The position numbers and the translations under genes are program-made. This document shows positions 22,635-31,235 of a stretch of 64,000 bases of DNA, piece by piece. Under the pieces are notes generated by a model. That model saw nothing but the letters and a program-made list of their open reading frames with translations. It did no database searches and was not told the origin of the DNA. Position 1 is the first letter of the stretch; every line of letters starts with the position of its first letter. The DNA comes from DATJPY01 sp035506135. Its GTDB lineage: Bacteria > Myxococcota_A > UBA9160 > PR03. The DNA lies in the NCBI GenBank assembly GCA_035506135.1, contig DATJPY010000088.1, forward strand, positions 62,001-126,000. Reading direction: 5' to 3'.

Positions 22635-24142
22635 CGAGCCTCCGGACACAGCCCCTGGTGAGCTTCGGCGTTCCGGTCTACAACGGCGAGCTCCATCTCG
22701 AGGCCTCCGTCCGCAGCCTTCAGACCCAGACGTGGTCGAACCTGGAGATCCTGATCTCCGACAACGCCTCGACGGACGGCACGGAGGCGATCTGCCGCCG
22801 GCTCGCAGCGAGCGATCCGCGCATCCGCTATCTGCGGCAGCCGGTGAACCTCGGCGCCGCCGGCAACTTCGATCTCGTCGCCCGCGAGGCTCGCGGCGCG
22901 CTGTTCGCATGGTGCGCGCACGACGACCTCCACCTGCCGCGCTTCGTCGAGGCATGTGCCGCCGAGCTCGAGCGGCGACCGGATGCGGTCGTCTGCAACC
23001 CGGCCGTCGCCTTTCTCGACGAGGAGGGTCGCATCCGCCCTGACTGGAAGGACTCGAACTTCGAGACCCGCAGCTCGACACGGCCCGAGCGGGCGCAGCG
23101 GCTGATCGACCACGTCGACTGGGTCGACGTCTACGGGCTCGTACGGCGCGACGCGCTGCTCGCGGCGCTGCCGTACGAGCCGATCTTCGGCAGCGACGTC
23201 GTGCTCACCATGCGGCTCCTCATGCTCGGCGAGTTCGCGAAGGTCCAGGAGACGCTGTTCCACTACCGGGTCCGCCCCCTTCACCAGCGCACCGATCAGA
23301 TGCGGCAGGAGCGCGTCCGGAATGCACGACCCTACACGGGCATGATTCGCGCGCTCCTGAGCGTGGCGATGCAGGCGGCCGCGGACCACGCGGAGCGGGC
23401 GGAGCTGCTGCGCCGCTTCCTCCGCACCCTGACCGATCTCGGGCGCGAGGGACCTCACGCGAGCTGGCGCGGCCTCCTGGGCCAGGAGCACCGCGCGGCG
23501 CTCGGCGCGGACCCGGCTCGCGAGACCTTTCCCCGCCACCTGCTCGGCTGGCTGGCCGAGGGCCTGCCGGGTCCCGCCGGCGGCCGCGAGGCGCTCGCGC
23601 TGGTGCTCGCGGACGCTCGGCGGGCGCTGATCGCGGTCCCCGGCCATGCCGAGGACCTCGAGCGGGTGCCCGCGCTCGTCTCGGCGCTGCGCGCGCGCCT
23701 GCCGCGGGCGACGTTCGGCGTGCTCTGCCCCGAGCCGTGTGCGGCGCGGCTCTCGGGCGCGGACGGACTCGAGGCGGTGCTGCCGTTCGCTCCGCTCCCC
23801 GACGCGGCGAGCGGCCCCTCGCGCGACCGCGATCCCGAGCTCGCGCGCGTCCGCGACTTCGGCGCCGACCTCGTGTTCTGCCCCTCGACGCGGCGGACGC
23901 TGCGCATGGACAAGCTCGCCACGCGGTCGGGTGCGCTGCTCGGCTTCACCTTCCACCAGCCCGCGATCGACCGCTCGCGCTGGTACCGCCGGCGGACGCC
24001 GTACGATCCGAACCGCCACTGGGGATTCGTGCTGCCGGGCCGCGGCGAGGTCGCCGAGCTCATGGCCTTCCTGGACCGCGCAGACCCCTGCGCCGAGGCG
24101 CCTCGGTCGAACGACACCCTCTGCTCGTCGGGTCGCCCATGA
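22631..24142 (+). CDS. Family 2 glycosyltransferase with a C-terminal extra domain
   Basis: A 503-residue protein. Residues about 8-230 are a GT-A fold: VSFGVPVYNGELHLEASVRS, ILISDNASTDGTEAI, and the metal-binding region FAWCAHDDLHLPRFVEA in place of a classic DxD. After a helical linker (about 230-310), residues about 315-490 form a second alpha/beta region (ALALVLADARRALIAVPGHA, ATFGVLCPEP, ADLVFCPSTRRT) that resembles the first half of a GT9/GT-B Rossmann domain. No signal or membrane helix. ATG overlaps the upstream stop (ATGA). Presumably adds a sugar to the surface glycan served by the upstream genes. Confidence 0.82.
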   Translation: MTSLRTQPLVSFGVPVYNGELHLEASVRSLQTQTWSNLEILISDNASTDGTEAICRRLAASDPRIRYLRQPVNLGAAGNFDLVAREARGALFAWCAHDDLHLPRFVEACAAELERRPDAVVCNPAVAFLDEEGRIRPDWKDSNFETRSSTRPERAQRLIDHVDWVDVYGLVRRDALLAALPYEPIFGSDVVLTMRLLMLGEFAKVQETLFHYRVRPLHQRTDQMRQERVRNARPYTGMIRALLSVAMQAAADHAERAELLRRFLRTLTDLGREGPHASWRGLLGQEHRAALGADPARETFPRHLLGWLAEGLPGPAGGREALALVLADARRALIAVPGHAEDLERVPALVSALRARLPRATFGVLCPEPCAARLSGADGLEAVLPFAPLPDAASGPSRDRDPELARVRDFGADLVFCPSTRRTLRMDKLATRSGALLGFTFHQPAIDRSRWYRRRTPYDPNRHWGFVLPGRGEVAELMAFLDRADPCAEAPRSNDTLCSSGRP

Positions 24143-25605
24143 CCGCGCCCGGACCGGCACGACCGCGCGCCGTCCTCCTCGGCGTGCAGCTCCCCGACGT
24201 CTCGGACGGCGAGTTCGCGTCGTCGCTCGCCGAACTCGGCCGGCTCGCCAAGACGCTCGGGCTCGAGGTGGTGGGCCGGGTGACGCAGCGGCGCGACCGC
24301 CTCGCGGCCGCCGCCGTGGTCGGCGAGGGCAAGCTCGCGGAGCTCGCGCGCTGGACGGGCGGCAGCGGCGTCGTTCCGACGGGACCGCCGGGCGCGCGCC
24401 GCAAACCGGCCCGCGACGAGGCGAAGAGAACACCGGACGCAGGCGAAGCGCCGAGCCCCGAGCGCGACGACGATGCCCGATTCCCGCGTAGCGAGCCGCA
24501 GGCGAGCGGCGAGTCCATCAGGCCGGCGCGTAGCGAGCCGCAGGCGAGCGGCGAGGGAGGCGCCGAAGGCGCCCCGCAGCTGGCCTCCATCGTGCTGATC
24601 GATCACGACGTGACGCCGTCGCAGACGCGCAACCTCGAGCGCGCGACCGGGGTCGAGGTGCTCGACCGCAGCGCCGTGATCCTCTCGATCTTCCAGCGCC
24701 ACGCGCGCAGCCGCGAGGCGCGCCTCCAGGTCGAGATCGCGCGCCTCGCCTATCTCGCGCCGCGGCTGCGCGAGACGGGCGGCGGGAAGGACCGGCAGGG
24801 CGGCGGCATCGGCGGCCGCGGCGCGGGCGAGAGCCAGATCGAGCTCGACCGCCGCAAGCTGCGCGACCGCATCGCCGAGCTGCGCGCCGAGCTCGCCGGC
24901 ATCGAGCGCGACGCGGGGACGCGGCGGCGCCGCCGCAGCAGCAGCGGGCACACCGTGGCGCTGGTCGGCTACACCAACGCCGGGAAGTCGTCGTGGATGC
25001 GCGCGCTCACCGGAAGCGGAGTGCGCGTCGAGGACAAGCTCTTCGCGACGCTCGACACCACGGTGCGCGCGCTCCAGCCCGAGACGGTGCCGCGCATCCT
25101 GGTGTCGGACACGGTGGGCTTCATCAAGGAGCTGCCGCACGACCTCGTCGCCTCGTTCCGCTCGACCCTCGACGAGGCCCGCGACGCAGACCTGCTGCTG
25201 CACGTGGTCGACGCGGCCGACCCGGCGATCGAGGCGCAGATCGAGGTGACCCGCCAGGTGCTGGCCGAGATCGGCGCGGGCGAGGCGCCGCAGTGGCTGC
25301 TGCTCAACAAGATCGACCGCGTGGACGCGGACGCGCGCGAGCCGCTCGCGGCCGCGTGGCCCGACGCGATCGCGGTCTCGGCGCGCGATGCGGACGACGT
25401 CGCACGGGTGCGCGAGCGGATCCGGAGCTTCTTCGAGCGCGACATGATCGAGACGGAGCTCGTCGTCCCCTACGCGAAGCAGCGCGTCGTCGGCGAGGCC
25501 CACGCGGCCTGCCGCGTGCTCTCGGAGCGCCACGACGAGCACGGCACGCACCTGCGCCTGCGCGCGCGGCCCGAGGTGATCGCGCGGCTACGCGCGGCGC
25601 TGTGA
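24139..25605 (+). CDS. hflX: Ribosome-associated GTPase HflX with a repeat-derived insert
   Basis: GTPase that splits stalled ribosomes. 488 residues. N-terminal HflX domain (LAKTLGLEVVGRVTQRRD, AAAVVGEGKLAELARW; then IVLIDHDVTPSQTRNLERAT, ILSIFQRHARSREARLQVE), the Gly-rich linker RQGGGIGGRGAGESQIELD, and the G domain with GYTNAGKSS, DTVGFIKELPHDLVASFRST and NKID. Between the two parts of the N-terminal domain lies a foreign segment of about 65 residues (near 75-145), Arg/Ser/Glu-rich, containing the unit RSEPQASGE twice, encoded by family 2 repeats. The start overlaps the glycosyltransferase stop (ATGA), so hflX is the last gene of the sugar operon. Confidence 0.94.
   Translation: MTAPGPARPRAVLLGVQLPDVSDGEFASSLAELGRLAKTLGLEVVGRVTQRRDRLAAAAVVGEGKLAELARWTGGSGVVPTGPPGARRKPARDEAKRTPDAGEAPSPERDDDARFPRSEPQASGESIRPARSEPQASGEGGAEGAPQLASIVLIDHDVTPSQTRNLERATGVEVLDRSAVILSIFQRHARSREARLQVEIARLAYLAPRLRETGGGKDRQGGGIGGRGAGESQIELDRRKLRDRIAELRAELAGIERDAGTRRRRRSSSGHTVALVGYTNAGKSSWMRALTGSGVRVEDKLFATLDTTVRALQPETVPRILVSDTVGFIKELPHDLVASFRSTLDEARDADLLLHVVDAADPAIEAQIEVTRQVLAEIGAGEAPQWLLLNKIDRVDADAREPLAAAWPDAIAVSARDADDVARVRERIRSFFERDMIETELVVPYAKQRVVGEAHAACRVLSERHDEHGTHLRLRARPEVIARLRAAL
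24485..24556 (+). repeat. Family 2 repeat pair translated inside hflX
   Basis: Two copies of GCGTAGCGAGCCGCAGGCGA followed by GCGGCGAG start at 24486 and 24528, 42 nt apart. The first continues TCCATCAGG, matching the TCAATCAGG end of the copies at 12446-12592. Both are read in the hflX frame as RSEPQASGE. Confidence 0.8.
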
Positions 25606-26661
25606 GCGCCCGAGAGCCCGGCGTGCGCCGAGCGCCGCGAGCGCGGCCGCTGCCGCGAGCGGGGGCGCCGGCTCGGGCACCCGCACGCAGTCGCCCGCGT
25701 ACGCGAAGCGCGTCCCGCCCTCCACCATCGCGAAGTCGGTGATCGCGATCGCCTCGAGCGCGTGCGAGTCGAGGAGGTCGCTCCACTGCGCCGCCGTCCG
25801 GCGGTCGCTGCGCGCGGTGAGCGCGATCGAGCCCGCGTCCGCGAGCACCATGCCGTAGGTCTGGAGCGCTCGGGCGATCACGCGGGCCCCGTCGTTCGGC
25901 AGCGTCTCGAGCGGGAAGTCGGCGCGCAGGCGCAGGCGCGCGCCATACGGCGGCGCCGAGCTCGGGCCGCTCGCCTGGTCCGTCCCGTGGCTCGCGGGCG
26001 ACACGTAGCTGCGGTGGCGGATGCGTGGGTTGGGCAGGATGAAGCGGATCGCGTGCTCGATCGCGCCGGCAGCGATCTCGTCCGCGTCGAAGAGCAGCGG
26101 CGCGATCGGGAGGCCCGCGGCGTCGGCGCTCGAGCAATCGTAGCCGCGTCCGGCCGGGCCGTACTCCGCGTCGAGCCGCCAGATCGCCAGGCAGCCTCCG
26201 TAGAGCTGGCCCTGCTCGAGGTCCGCGCGCCACATCTCGAACAGGCGCTGCGTGTCCGCCAGCCAGACGAGCAGATGGCAATCGCCGCCGCCGGTGCACG
26301 CGTAGCCCGACTCGTCCTCGACGTTCCCGCCCGGCGGCATCGGCATCGGATCGGCGTCGCAGTCGGGATACCACCAGTCGTCCGTGGGCGTGAAGTCGAC
26401 GAAGGGCGTCGAGGCGTCGCCGTCCAGCACCTCGATCGAGAAGTCGATCTGCGGGAAGCCGGTGCCGAAGCCGCCCTGGGCTGCGAGCCACGCGATGATC
26501 TCGTCGGACTGCGCGTCGACGGGCGCGGCGGACACGTCCTGGCGCCAGAAGGTATCCGGCCGGCCGGCGGGCAGCGTCGCGCGCGCGGCGGCCGGCGCGA
26601 GCAGCGCGAGCAGCAGCCAGGCGGCCGCGACGGGCCGCGGCCTCGCAGGGCGGGGCGCCAT
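25588..26661 (-). CDS. Secreted protein with PEP-CTERM-like C-terminus, function unknown
   Basis: A 357-residue exported protein. Residues 1-28 are a signal peptide (Arg-rich start, AAAWLLLALLAPAAARA). The body contains WLAAQGGFGTGFPQIDFSI, a Cys/Asp-rich stretch (CDADPMPM, CTGGGDCH), and IRFILPNPRIRHRSYVSP then LETLPNDGARVIARALQTYG, which resembles a conserved module of bacterial secreted proteins of unassigned function. The end reads VPEPAPPLAAAAALAALG followed by an Arg-rich tail, the PEP-CTERM pattern recognised by exosortase. It begins 3 nt after the pilT stop and its 3' end overlaps the hflX 3' end by 18 nt. Confidence 0.72.
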   Translation of the reverse strand: MAPRPARPRPVAAAWLLLALLAPAAARATLPAGRPDTFWRQDVSAAPVDAQSDEIIAWLAAQGGFGTGFPQIDFSIEVLDGDASTPFVDFTPTDDWWYPDCDADPMPMPPGGNVEDESGYACTGGGDCHLLVWLADTQRLFEMWRADLEQGQLYGGCLAIWRLDAEYGPAGRGYDCSSADAAGLPIAPLLFDADEIAAGAIEHAIRFILPNPRIRHRSYVSPASHGTDQASGPSSAPPYGARLRLRADFPLETLPNDGARVIARALQTYGMVLADAGSIALTARSDRRTAAQWSDLLDSHALEAIAITDFAMVEGGTRFAYAGDCVRVPEPAPPLAAAAALAALGARRALGRSQRRA

Positions 26662-26664
26662 GGC

Positions 26665-27858
26665 TCAGAACCGCTCGAGATCGATGTCCGGCTTGCCCTT
26701 GTCGAGGTTGGGGGCGGCGTCGGCGTGCGGCTCGGACTCGCCGTCTTCCTTCTCGAAGTCGTCCCAGGTGCCGTCCGAGGTGCTGGCGATGCCGCGGAAG
26801 CGCAGCGCGAAGTCGTCGGGATTCGACACGTGCTTCAGCGCCTCTTCGTACGTCACCAGGTTGCCCTTCACCAGGTGCATCAGCGACTGATCGAAGGTCT
26901 GCATGCCGTAGCTGGTGAAGCCCTTCGCGATCGCGTCGTGGATCTCCTTGGTGCGGTCCTTGTCGGCGATGCACTCGCGCACGCGCCCGGTCGAGACCAG
27001 CACCTCGAGCGCCGGCACGCGCCCCTTGCCGTCGGCGCGCGGGACCAGGCGCTGCGAGATGACCGCCCGCAGGATCGAGGTGAGCTGCAGGCGCACCTGC
27101 TTCTGCTGGTAGGGCGGAAACACCGAGATGATGCGGTTGATCGTCTCGGTGGCGTCGAGGGTGTGGAGCGTCGAGAGCACCAGGTGGCCGGTCTCGGCGG
27201 CGGTGAGCGCCGTCTCGATGGTCTCGAAATCGCGCATCTCACCCACCAGGATCACGTCGGGATCCTGGCGCAGCGCCGCCCGCAGGGCGTTGGCGAAGCT
27301 CTGCGTGTCGACCCCGATCTCGCGCTGGTTCACGATCGAGCGGCGATCCCGGATCAGGAACTCGATGGGATCCTCGATCGTCATGATGTGGCAGGTGCGC
27401 GCGGAGTTGATGTGCTCGATCATCGCCGCGAGCGTCGTCGACTTGCCCGAGCCCGTGGTGCCGGTCACGAGGATCAGCCCGCGCTGCTCGCTGGCGATCG
27501 ACTCGACGACCTTCGGCAGGTGGAGCTGGTCGATCGTCTTGACACCGAACGGAATCACGCGGAACACGACGCCGATCGTGCCGCGCTGCTGGAAGACGTT
27601 CACGCGGAAGCGGCCCAGGCCGGCAATGCCGTAGGCGAGGTCGCACTCGCGCGCCTTCTCGAAGCGCTCGCGCTGCACCGGGTTCATGATCGCGAGCACC
27701 ATCTTCTCGAGCTGCTCGGGCAGCAGGCGCTCGGCGTTCTTGAGAGGCACCAGCGCGCCGTCCACGCGGAAGATCGGCGGCAGCCCCGACTTCAGGTGGA
27801 TGTCCGAGGCGCCGCCCTTGAGGGCGATCTTCAGGATCTCGTTCAGCTCGAGCGACAT
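26665..27858 (-). CDS. pilT: Type IV pilus retraction ATPase PilT
   Basis: Hexameric ATPase that depolymerises type IV pili. 397 residues from ATG at 27856-27858. N-terminal PAS-like domain starts ILKIALKGGASDIHLKSG; the RecA-like ATPase domain has Walker A VTGTTGSGKSTT near 131-142, the Asp box with HIMTIEDPIEFL, Walker B PDVILVGEMRDFETI, and the His box GHLVLSTLHTLDATETINR. The C-terminus carries an acidic extension of about 40 residues beyond the usual end (EKEDGESEPHAD). Other pilus genes are not in this window; PilT genes often stand alone. Confidence 0.96.
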   Translation of the reverse strand: MSLELNEILKIALKGGASDIHLKSGLPPIFRVDGALVPLKNAERLLPEQLEKMVLAIMNPVQRERFEKARECDLAYGIAGLGRFRVNVFQQRGTIGVVFRVIPFGVKTIDQLHLPKVVESIASEQRGLILVTGTTGSGKSTTLAAMIEHINSARTCHIMTIEDPIEFLIRDRRSIVNQREIGVDTQSFANALRAALRQDPDVILVGEMRDFETIETALTAAETGHLVLSTLHTLDATETINRIISVFPPYQQKQVRLQLTSILRAVISQRLVPRADGKGRVPALEVLVSTGRVRECIADKDRTKEIHDAIAKGFTSYGMQTFDQSLMHLVKGNLVTYEEALKHVSNPDDFALRFRGIASTSDGTWDDFEKEDGESEPHADAAPNLDKGKPDIDLERF

Positions 27859-28041
27859 GCGCGCCGGCCCCCTGGGGGAAGCCCGCTCCTGGCCGAACGC
27901 TGCGAAGGCGCGACCCGGGGAGCTGCCCGGCCTTCTCCTTCGTCCGGAGCCCGCAGCGGCTTGAGAGGCCGTCATGCTCCCGGAACGCACCCAACGGGAC
28001 CGGCTAGGCTGGACGAAGGGAAAGCGCTGGAGGACGAGTCG

Positions 28042-28728
28042 GTGACCCTCAGCAAGCGCGTCGACGCCATCGTCAGCCACCAGCTGGCCCGCTGGCAGGT
28101 CGACCCCCACCCCTCCCGCCCGCTGCCGTGCGTCGCGCTCTCGCGACTGCCGGGCTCGGGCGGCGCCGAGCTCGGACACCGCGTCGCCGAGCGGCTCCAC
28201 TACGGATTCTTCGGCAGCGAGATCGTCGACCAGATCGCGGCCGAGCGCGGGATCTCGCACGAGATGCTTCGCGGGCTCGACGAGCACGTTCGCAACGGAA
28301 TCGACCGCTTCGTCACCGACACGTTCCGGGATCGACACTTCACCGAGAGCGACTACCTGCGCGAGGTGGCGCGCCTCATCACCACGCTCGGGCGGCGCGG
28401 CGGCGCGGTGATCCTGGGACGCGGTGCCGCCTTCCTGCTGCCGCCGGACCAGGCGCTCCGCGTGCTGCTCGTCGCGCCGCGTGCGGCGCGGATCGAGCGC
28501 GTCGCGAAGGAGCGCGAGCTCACGCGCGACGAGGCGGCCGCATGGGTCGACCGCGAGGATGCGTGGCGCGAGCACTTCGTGCGCCACCACTTCCGGCTCC
28601 GGCAGGACGACCCGACGCTCTGCGACCTCGTCCTCAACACCTGCACGCTCGGCATGGAGACCGCCGTGGACACCGTGCTCCACGTGATGCGCGAGCGCTT
28701 TGGCATCCACGTCCCGCTGGGAAGCTAG
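28042..28728 (+). CDS. Cytidylate kinase-like family protein
   Basis: A 228-residue P-loop protein of the cytidylate-kinase-like family. The nucleotide-binding stretch reads LSRLPGSGGAELGHRVAERL (residues about 33-52), then FFGSEIVDQIAAERGIS and GRRGGAVILGRGAAFLLP. The last third (LRVLLVAPRAARIERVAKER, FYRHHF-like VRHHFRLRQDDPTLCDLVLNT) also matches. The substrate of these stand-alone homologues is not established; it is not the main Cmk. The start is GTG at 28042, 8 nt after GGAGG. Divergent from pilT with 183 nt between. Confidence 0.8.
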   Translation: MTLSKRVDAIVSHQLARWQVDPHPSRPLPCVALSRLPGSGGAELGHRVAERLHYGFFGSEIVDQIAAERGISHEMLRGLDEHVRNGIDRFVTDTFRDRHFTESDYLREVARLITTLGRRGGAVILGRGAAFLLPPDQALRVLLVAPRAARIERVAKERELTRDEAAAWVDREDAWREHFVRHHFRLRQDDPTLCDLVLNTCTLGMETAVDTVLHVMRERFGIHVPLGS

Positions 28729-28732
28729 GACG

Positions 28733-29497
28733 CTAGCCGGGCGACGCGGGCATCTGCAGGCCGGCGGACAGGCCTCCGTCCACCGCGATCGCCTGCCCGG
28801 TGACGAACGAGGCGTCGTCGCTGGCCAGGAAGCACGCGAGGCGTGCCACCTCGACCGGCTCGCCGATGCGGCGCAGCGCATGCGCCTGGCCGATCTGCTG
28901 GATCGCCGCGTCGCCGTCCAGGAAGCCGCCGATCATCGGGGTGCGGATCACGCCGGGGCAGACGGCGTTCACGCGGATCCCGAAGGGGCCGTACTCGAGC
29001 GCGGCGGTGCGGGTCAAGCCGACCACGGCGTGCTTGGTCGCGGCGTAGGAGCCGAGCATCGGCGTGCCCCAGATGCCCGCCACGCTCGCGGTGTTGACGA
29101 TGCTGCCGCGCACCGGGCCCGGGTTGCGCATCATCGCCTGCACCGCCTGCTTGAGCGCGTAGAAGACGCCGTTCACGTTGACGTCGATCAGGTTCCGGTG
29201 CTGCTCGTCGTCCGTCGCGGCGAGTGGCGCGTGGATCTCGATGCCGGCGTTGTTGAAGAGCACGTCGAGGCGCCCGAGCTCGGCGAGCGTCCGCTCGACG
29301 AGCCCGCGCACCTCGTCGGGGCGGCGCACGTCGGTCCTCTGATAGAGGCCGCCGAGCTCCTTCGCGACGCGCCCGCCGTCCTGGACGTCGCCGATCACGA
29401 CGCGGGCGCCGGCCTCGGCGAAGACACGGGCAGTGGCCTCGCCGATGCCCGAGGCCCCGCCCGTGACGATTGCGACCTTGCCCGCGAGCGAGTTCAT
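28733..29497 (-). CDS. Short-chain dehydrogenase/reductase (classical SDR)
   Basis: A 254-residue NAD(P)-dependent oxidoreductase. Cofactor motif VTGGASGIGEATARVFAEAG, structural NNAGI, catalytic Ser in NTASVAGIWG and Tyr-x3-Lys in YAATKHAVVGL, followed by NAVCPGVIRTPM. An acidic residue (GDVQD) after the second strand suggests NAD preference. The substrate cannot be assigned; no pathway genes adjoin. The 3' end lies 4 nt from the 3' end of the kinase-like gene (converging). Confidence 0.9.
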   Translation of the reverse strand: MNSLAGKVAIVTGGASGIGEATARVFAEAGARVVIGDVQDGGRVAKELGGLYQRTDVRRPDEVRGLVERTLAELGRLDVLFNNAGIEIHAPLAATDDEQHRNLIDVNVNGVFYALKQAVQAMMRNPGPVRGSIVNTASVAGIWGTPMLGSYAATKHAVVGLTRTAALEYGPFGIRVNAVCPGVIRTPMIGGFLDGDAAIQQIGQAHALRRIGEPVEVARLACFLASDDASFVTGQAIAVDGGLSAGLQMPASPG

Positions 29498-29525
29498 GCC
29501 GCGAGGTATAGCCCAGGCACGATCC

Positions 29526-30602
<1,077 letters not shown>

Positions 30603-30622
30603 GTCTCGTTCTCCTCGGCGGT

Positions 30623-31234
30623 TCAGGGTGAAGTACGGCCCTCGAGCGCGATGCGCTCGAGCGGGGTGTAGTGCGCGCCGCCCGGACCGGGATCGCTCCG
30701 GAACAGCGCGAAGGAGTCGACGGCGAAGGGCGCCGCCTCGCAGCGCCCGTCGAGCCGCGGCGCGCGGCTGCGAACGCGCCCGAGCGTCAGGTGCGCGCGG
30801 AACGGGCGCGCCTCGGGCGCGAAGCCCGCGGCCACGACCCCGCGCTCGACCGCCGCCGCCAGCGCCGCGAGCGGCTCCGGCGGCTCGACCTCGACCGCCA
30901 CGACCCGCGGCCTGCGCGCGTTCGGCAGGCCGCTGAGCGCGCCGAGGCGCAGCGCGAGCGGCGCGTGATCGGCGCTCGCGCGCCGCACCGAGGCGACGAG
31001 ATCGCCGAGCCGCGCCGCGGGCGTATCTCCGAGGAAGCGCAGCGTCACGTGATAGGACTCCGGCCGCACCCAGCGCACGGCCTCGCCGCCGGGCTCCGCC
31101 GCCAGCCGCCGGGCGAGCTCGGCCGCCGCTCGGCGCGCGGCGTCGGGCAGCTCGACGGCGAAGAAGGTGCGCAGCACGCCACTCCCGACGACTCGGCGGG
31201 CTTCGGGTCTGATGATCCGGCGGGCTTCGCGCAC
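30623..31234 (-). CDS. thpR: RNA 2',3'-cyclic phosphodiesterase (2'-5' RNA ligase family)
   Basis: Opens 2',3'-cyclic phosphates on RNA ends. 203 residues with the two catalytic HxTx motifs, HVTLRFLGD and HLTLGRVR, and the family start LRTFFAVELPD. The frame opens at GTG 31234, one base after the cinA stop, and adds 19 residues whose core is the duplicated 8-residue unit EARRIIRP/EARRVVGS, encoded by a 24-nt tandem repeat. GTG at 31177 just before LRTFFAVELP would remove them. It sits between cinA and recA, a common neighbourhood. Confidence 0.9.
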   Translation of the reverse strand: MREARRIIRPEARRVVGSGVLRTFFAVELPDAARRAAAELARRLAAEPGGEAVRWVRPESYHVTLRFLGDTPAARLGDLVASVRRASADHAPLALRLGALSGLPNARRPRVVAVEVEPPEPLAALAAAVERGVVAAGFAPEARPFRAHLTLGRVRSRAPRLDGRCEAAPFAVDSFALFRSDPGPGGAHYTPLERIALEGRTSP

Positions 31235-31235
31235 C
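31188..31235 (-). repeat. 24-nt tandem repeat (family 3) at the 5' end of thpR
   Basis: On the plus strand the units read GACGACTCGGCGGGCTTCGG (31188 on) and GATGATCCGGCGGGCTTCGC (31212 on). They are 24 nt apart, so in frame. A related stretch, GACCCCGCGGGGTTCGG, lies in the intergenic gap at 62715-62731. Confidence 0.7.

Noticed and set aside
22118..24433. Long minus-strand frame antisense to the glycosyltransferase
   Set aside because: No family match; overlaps genes with clear motifs.
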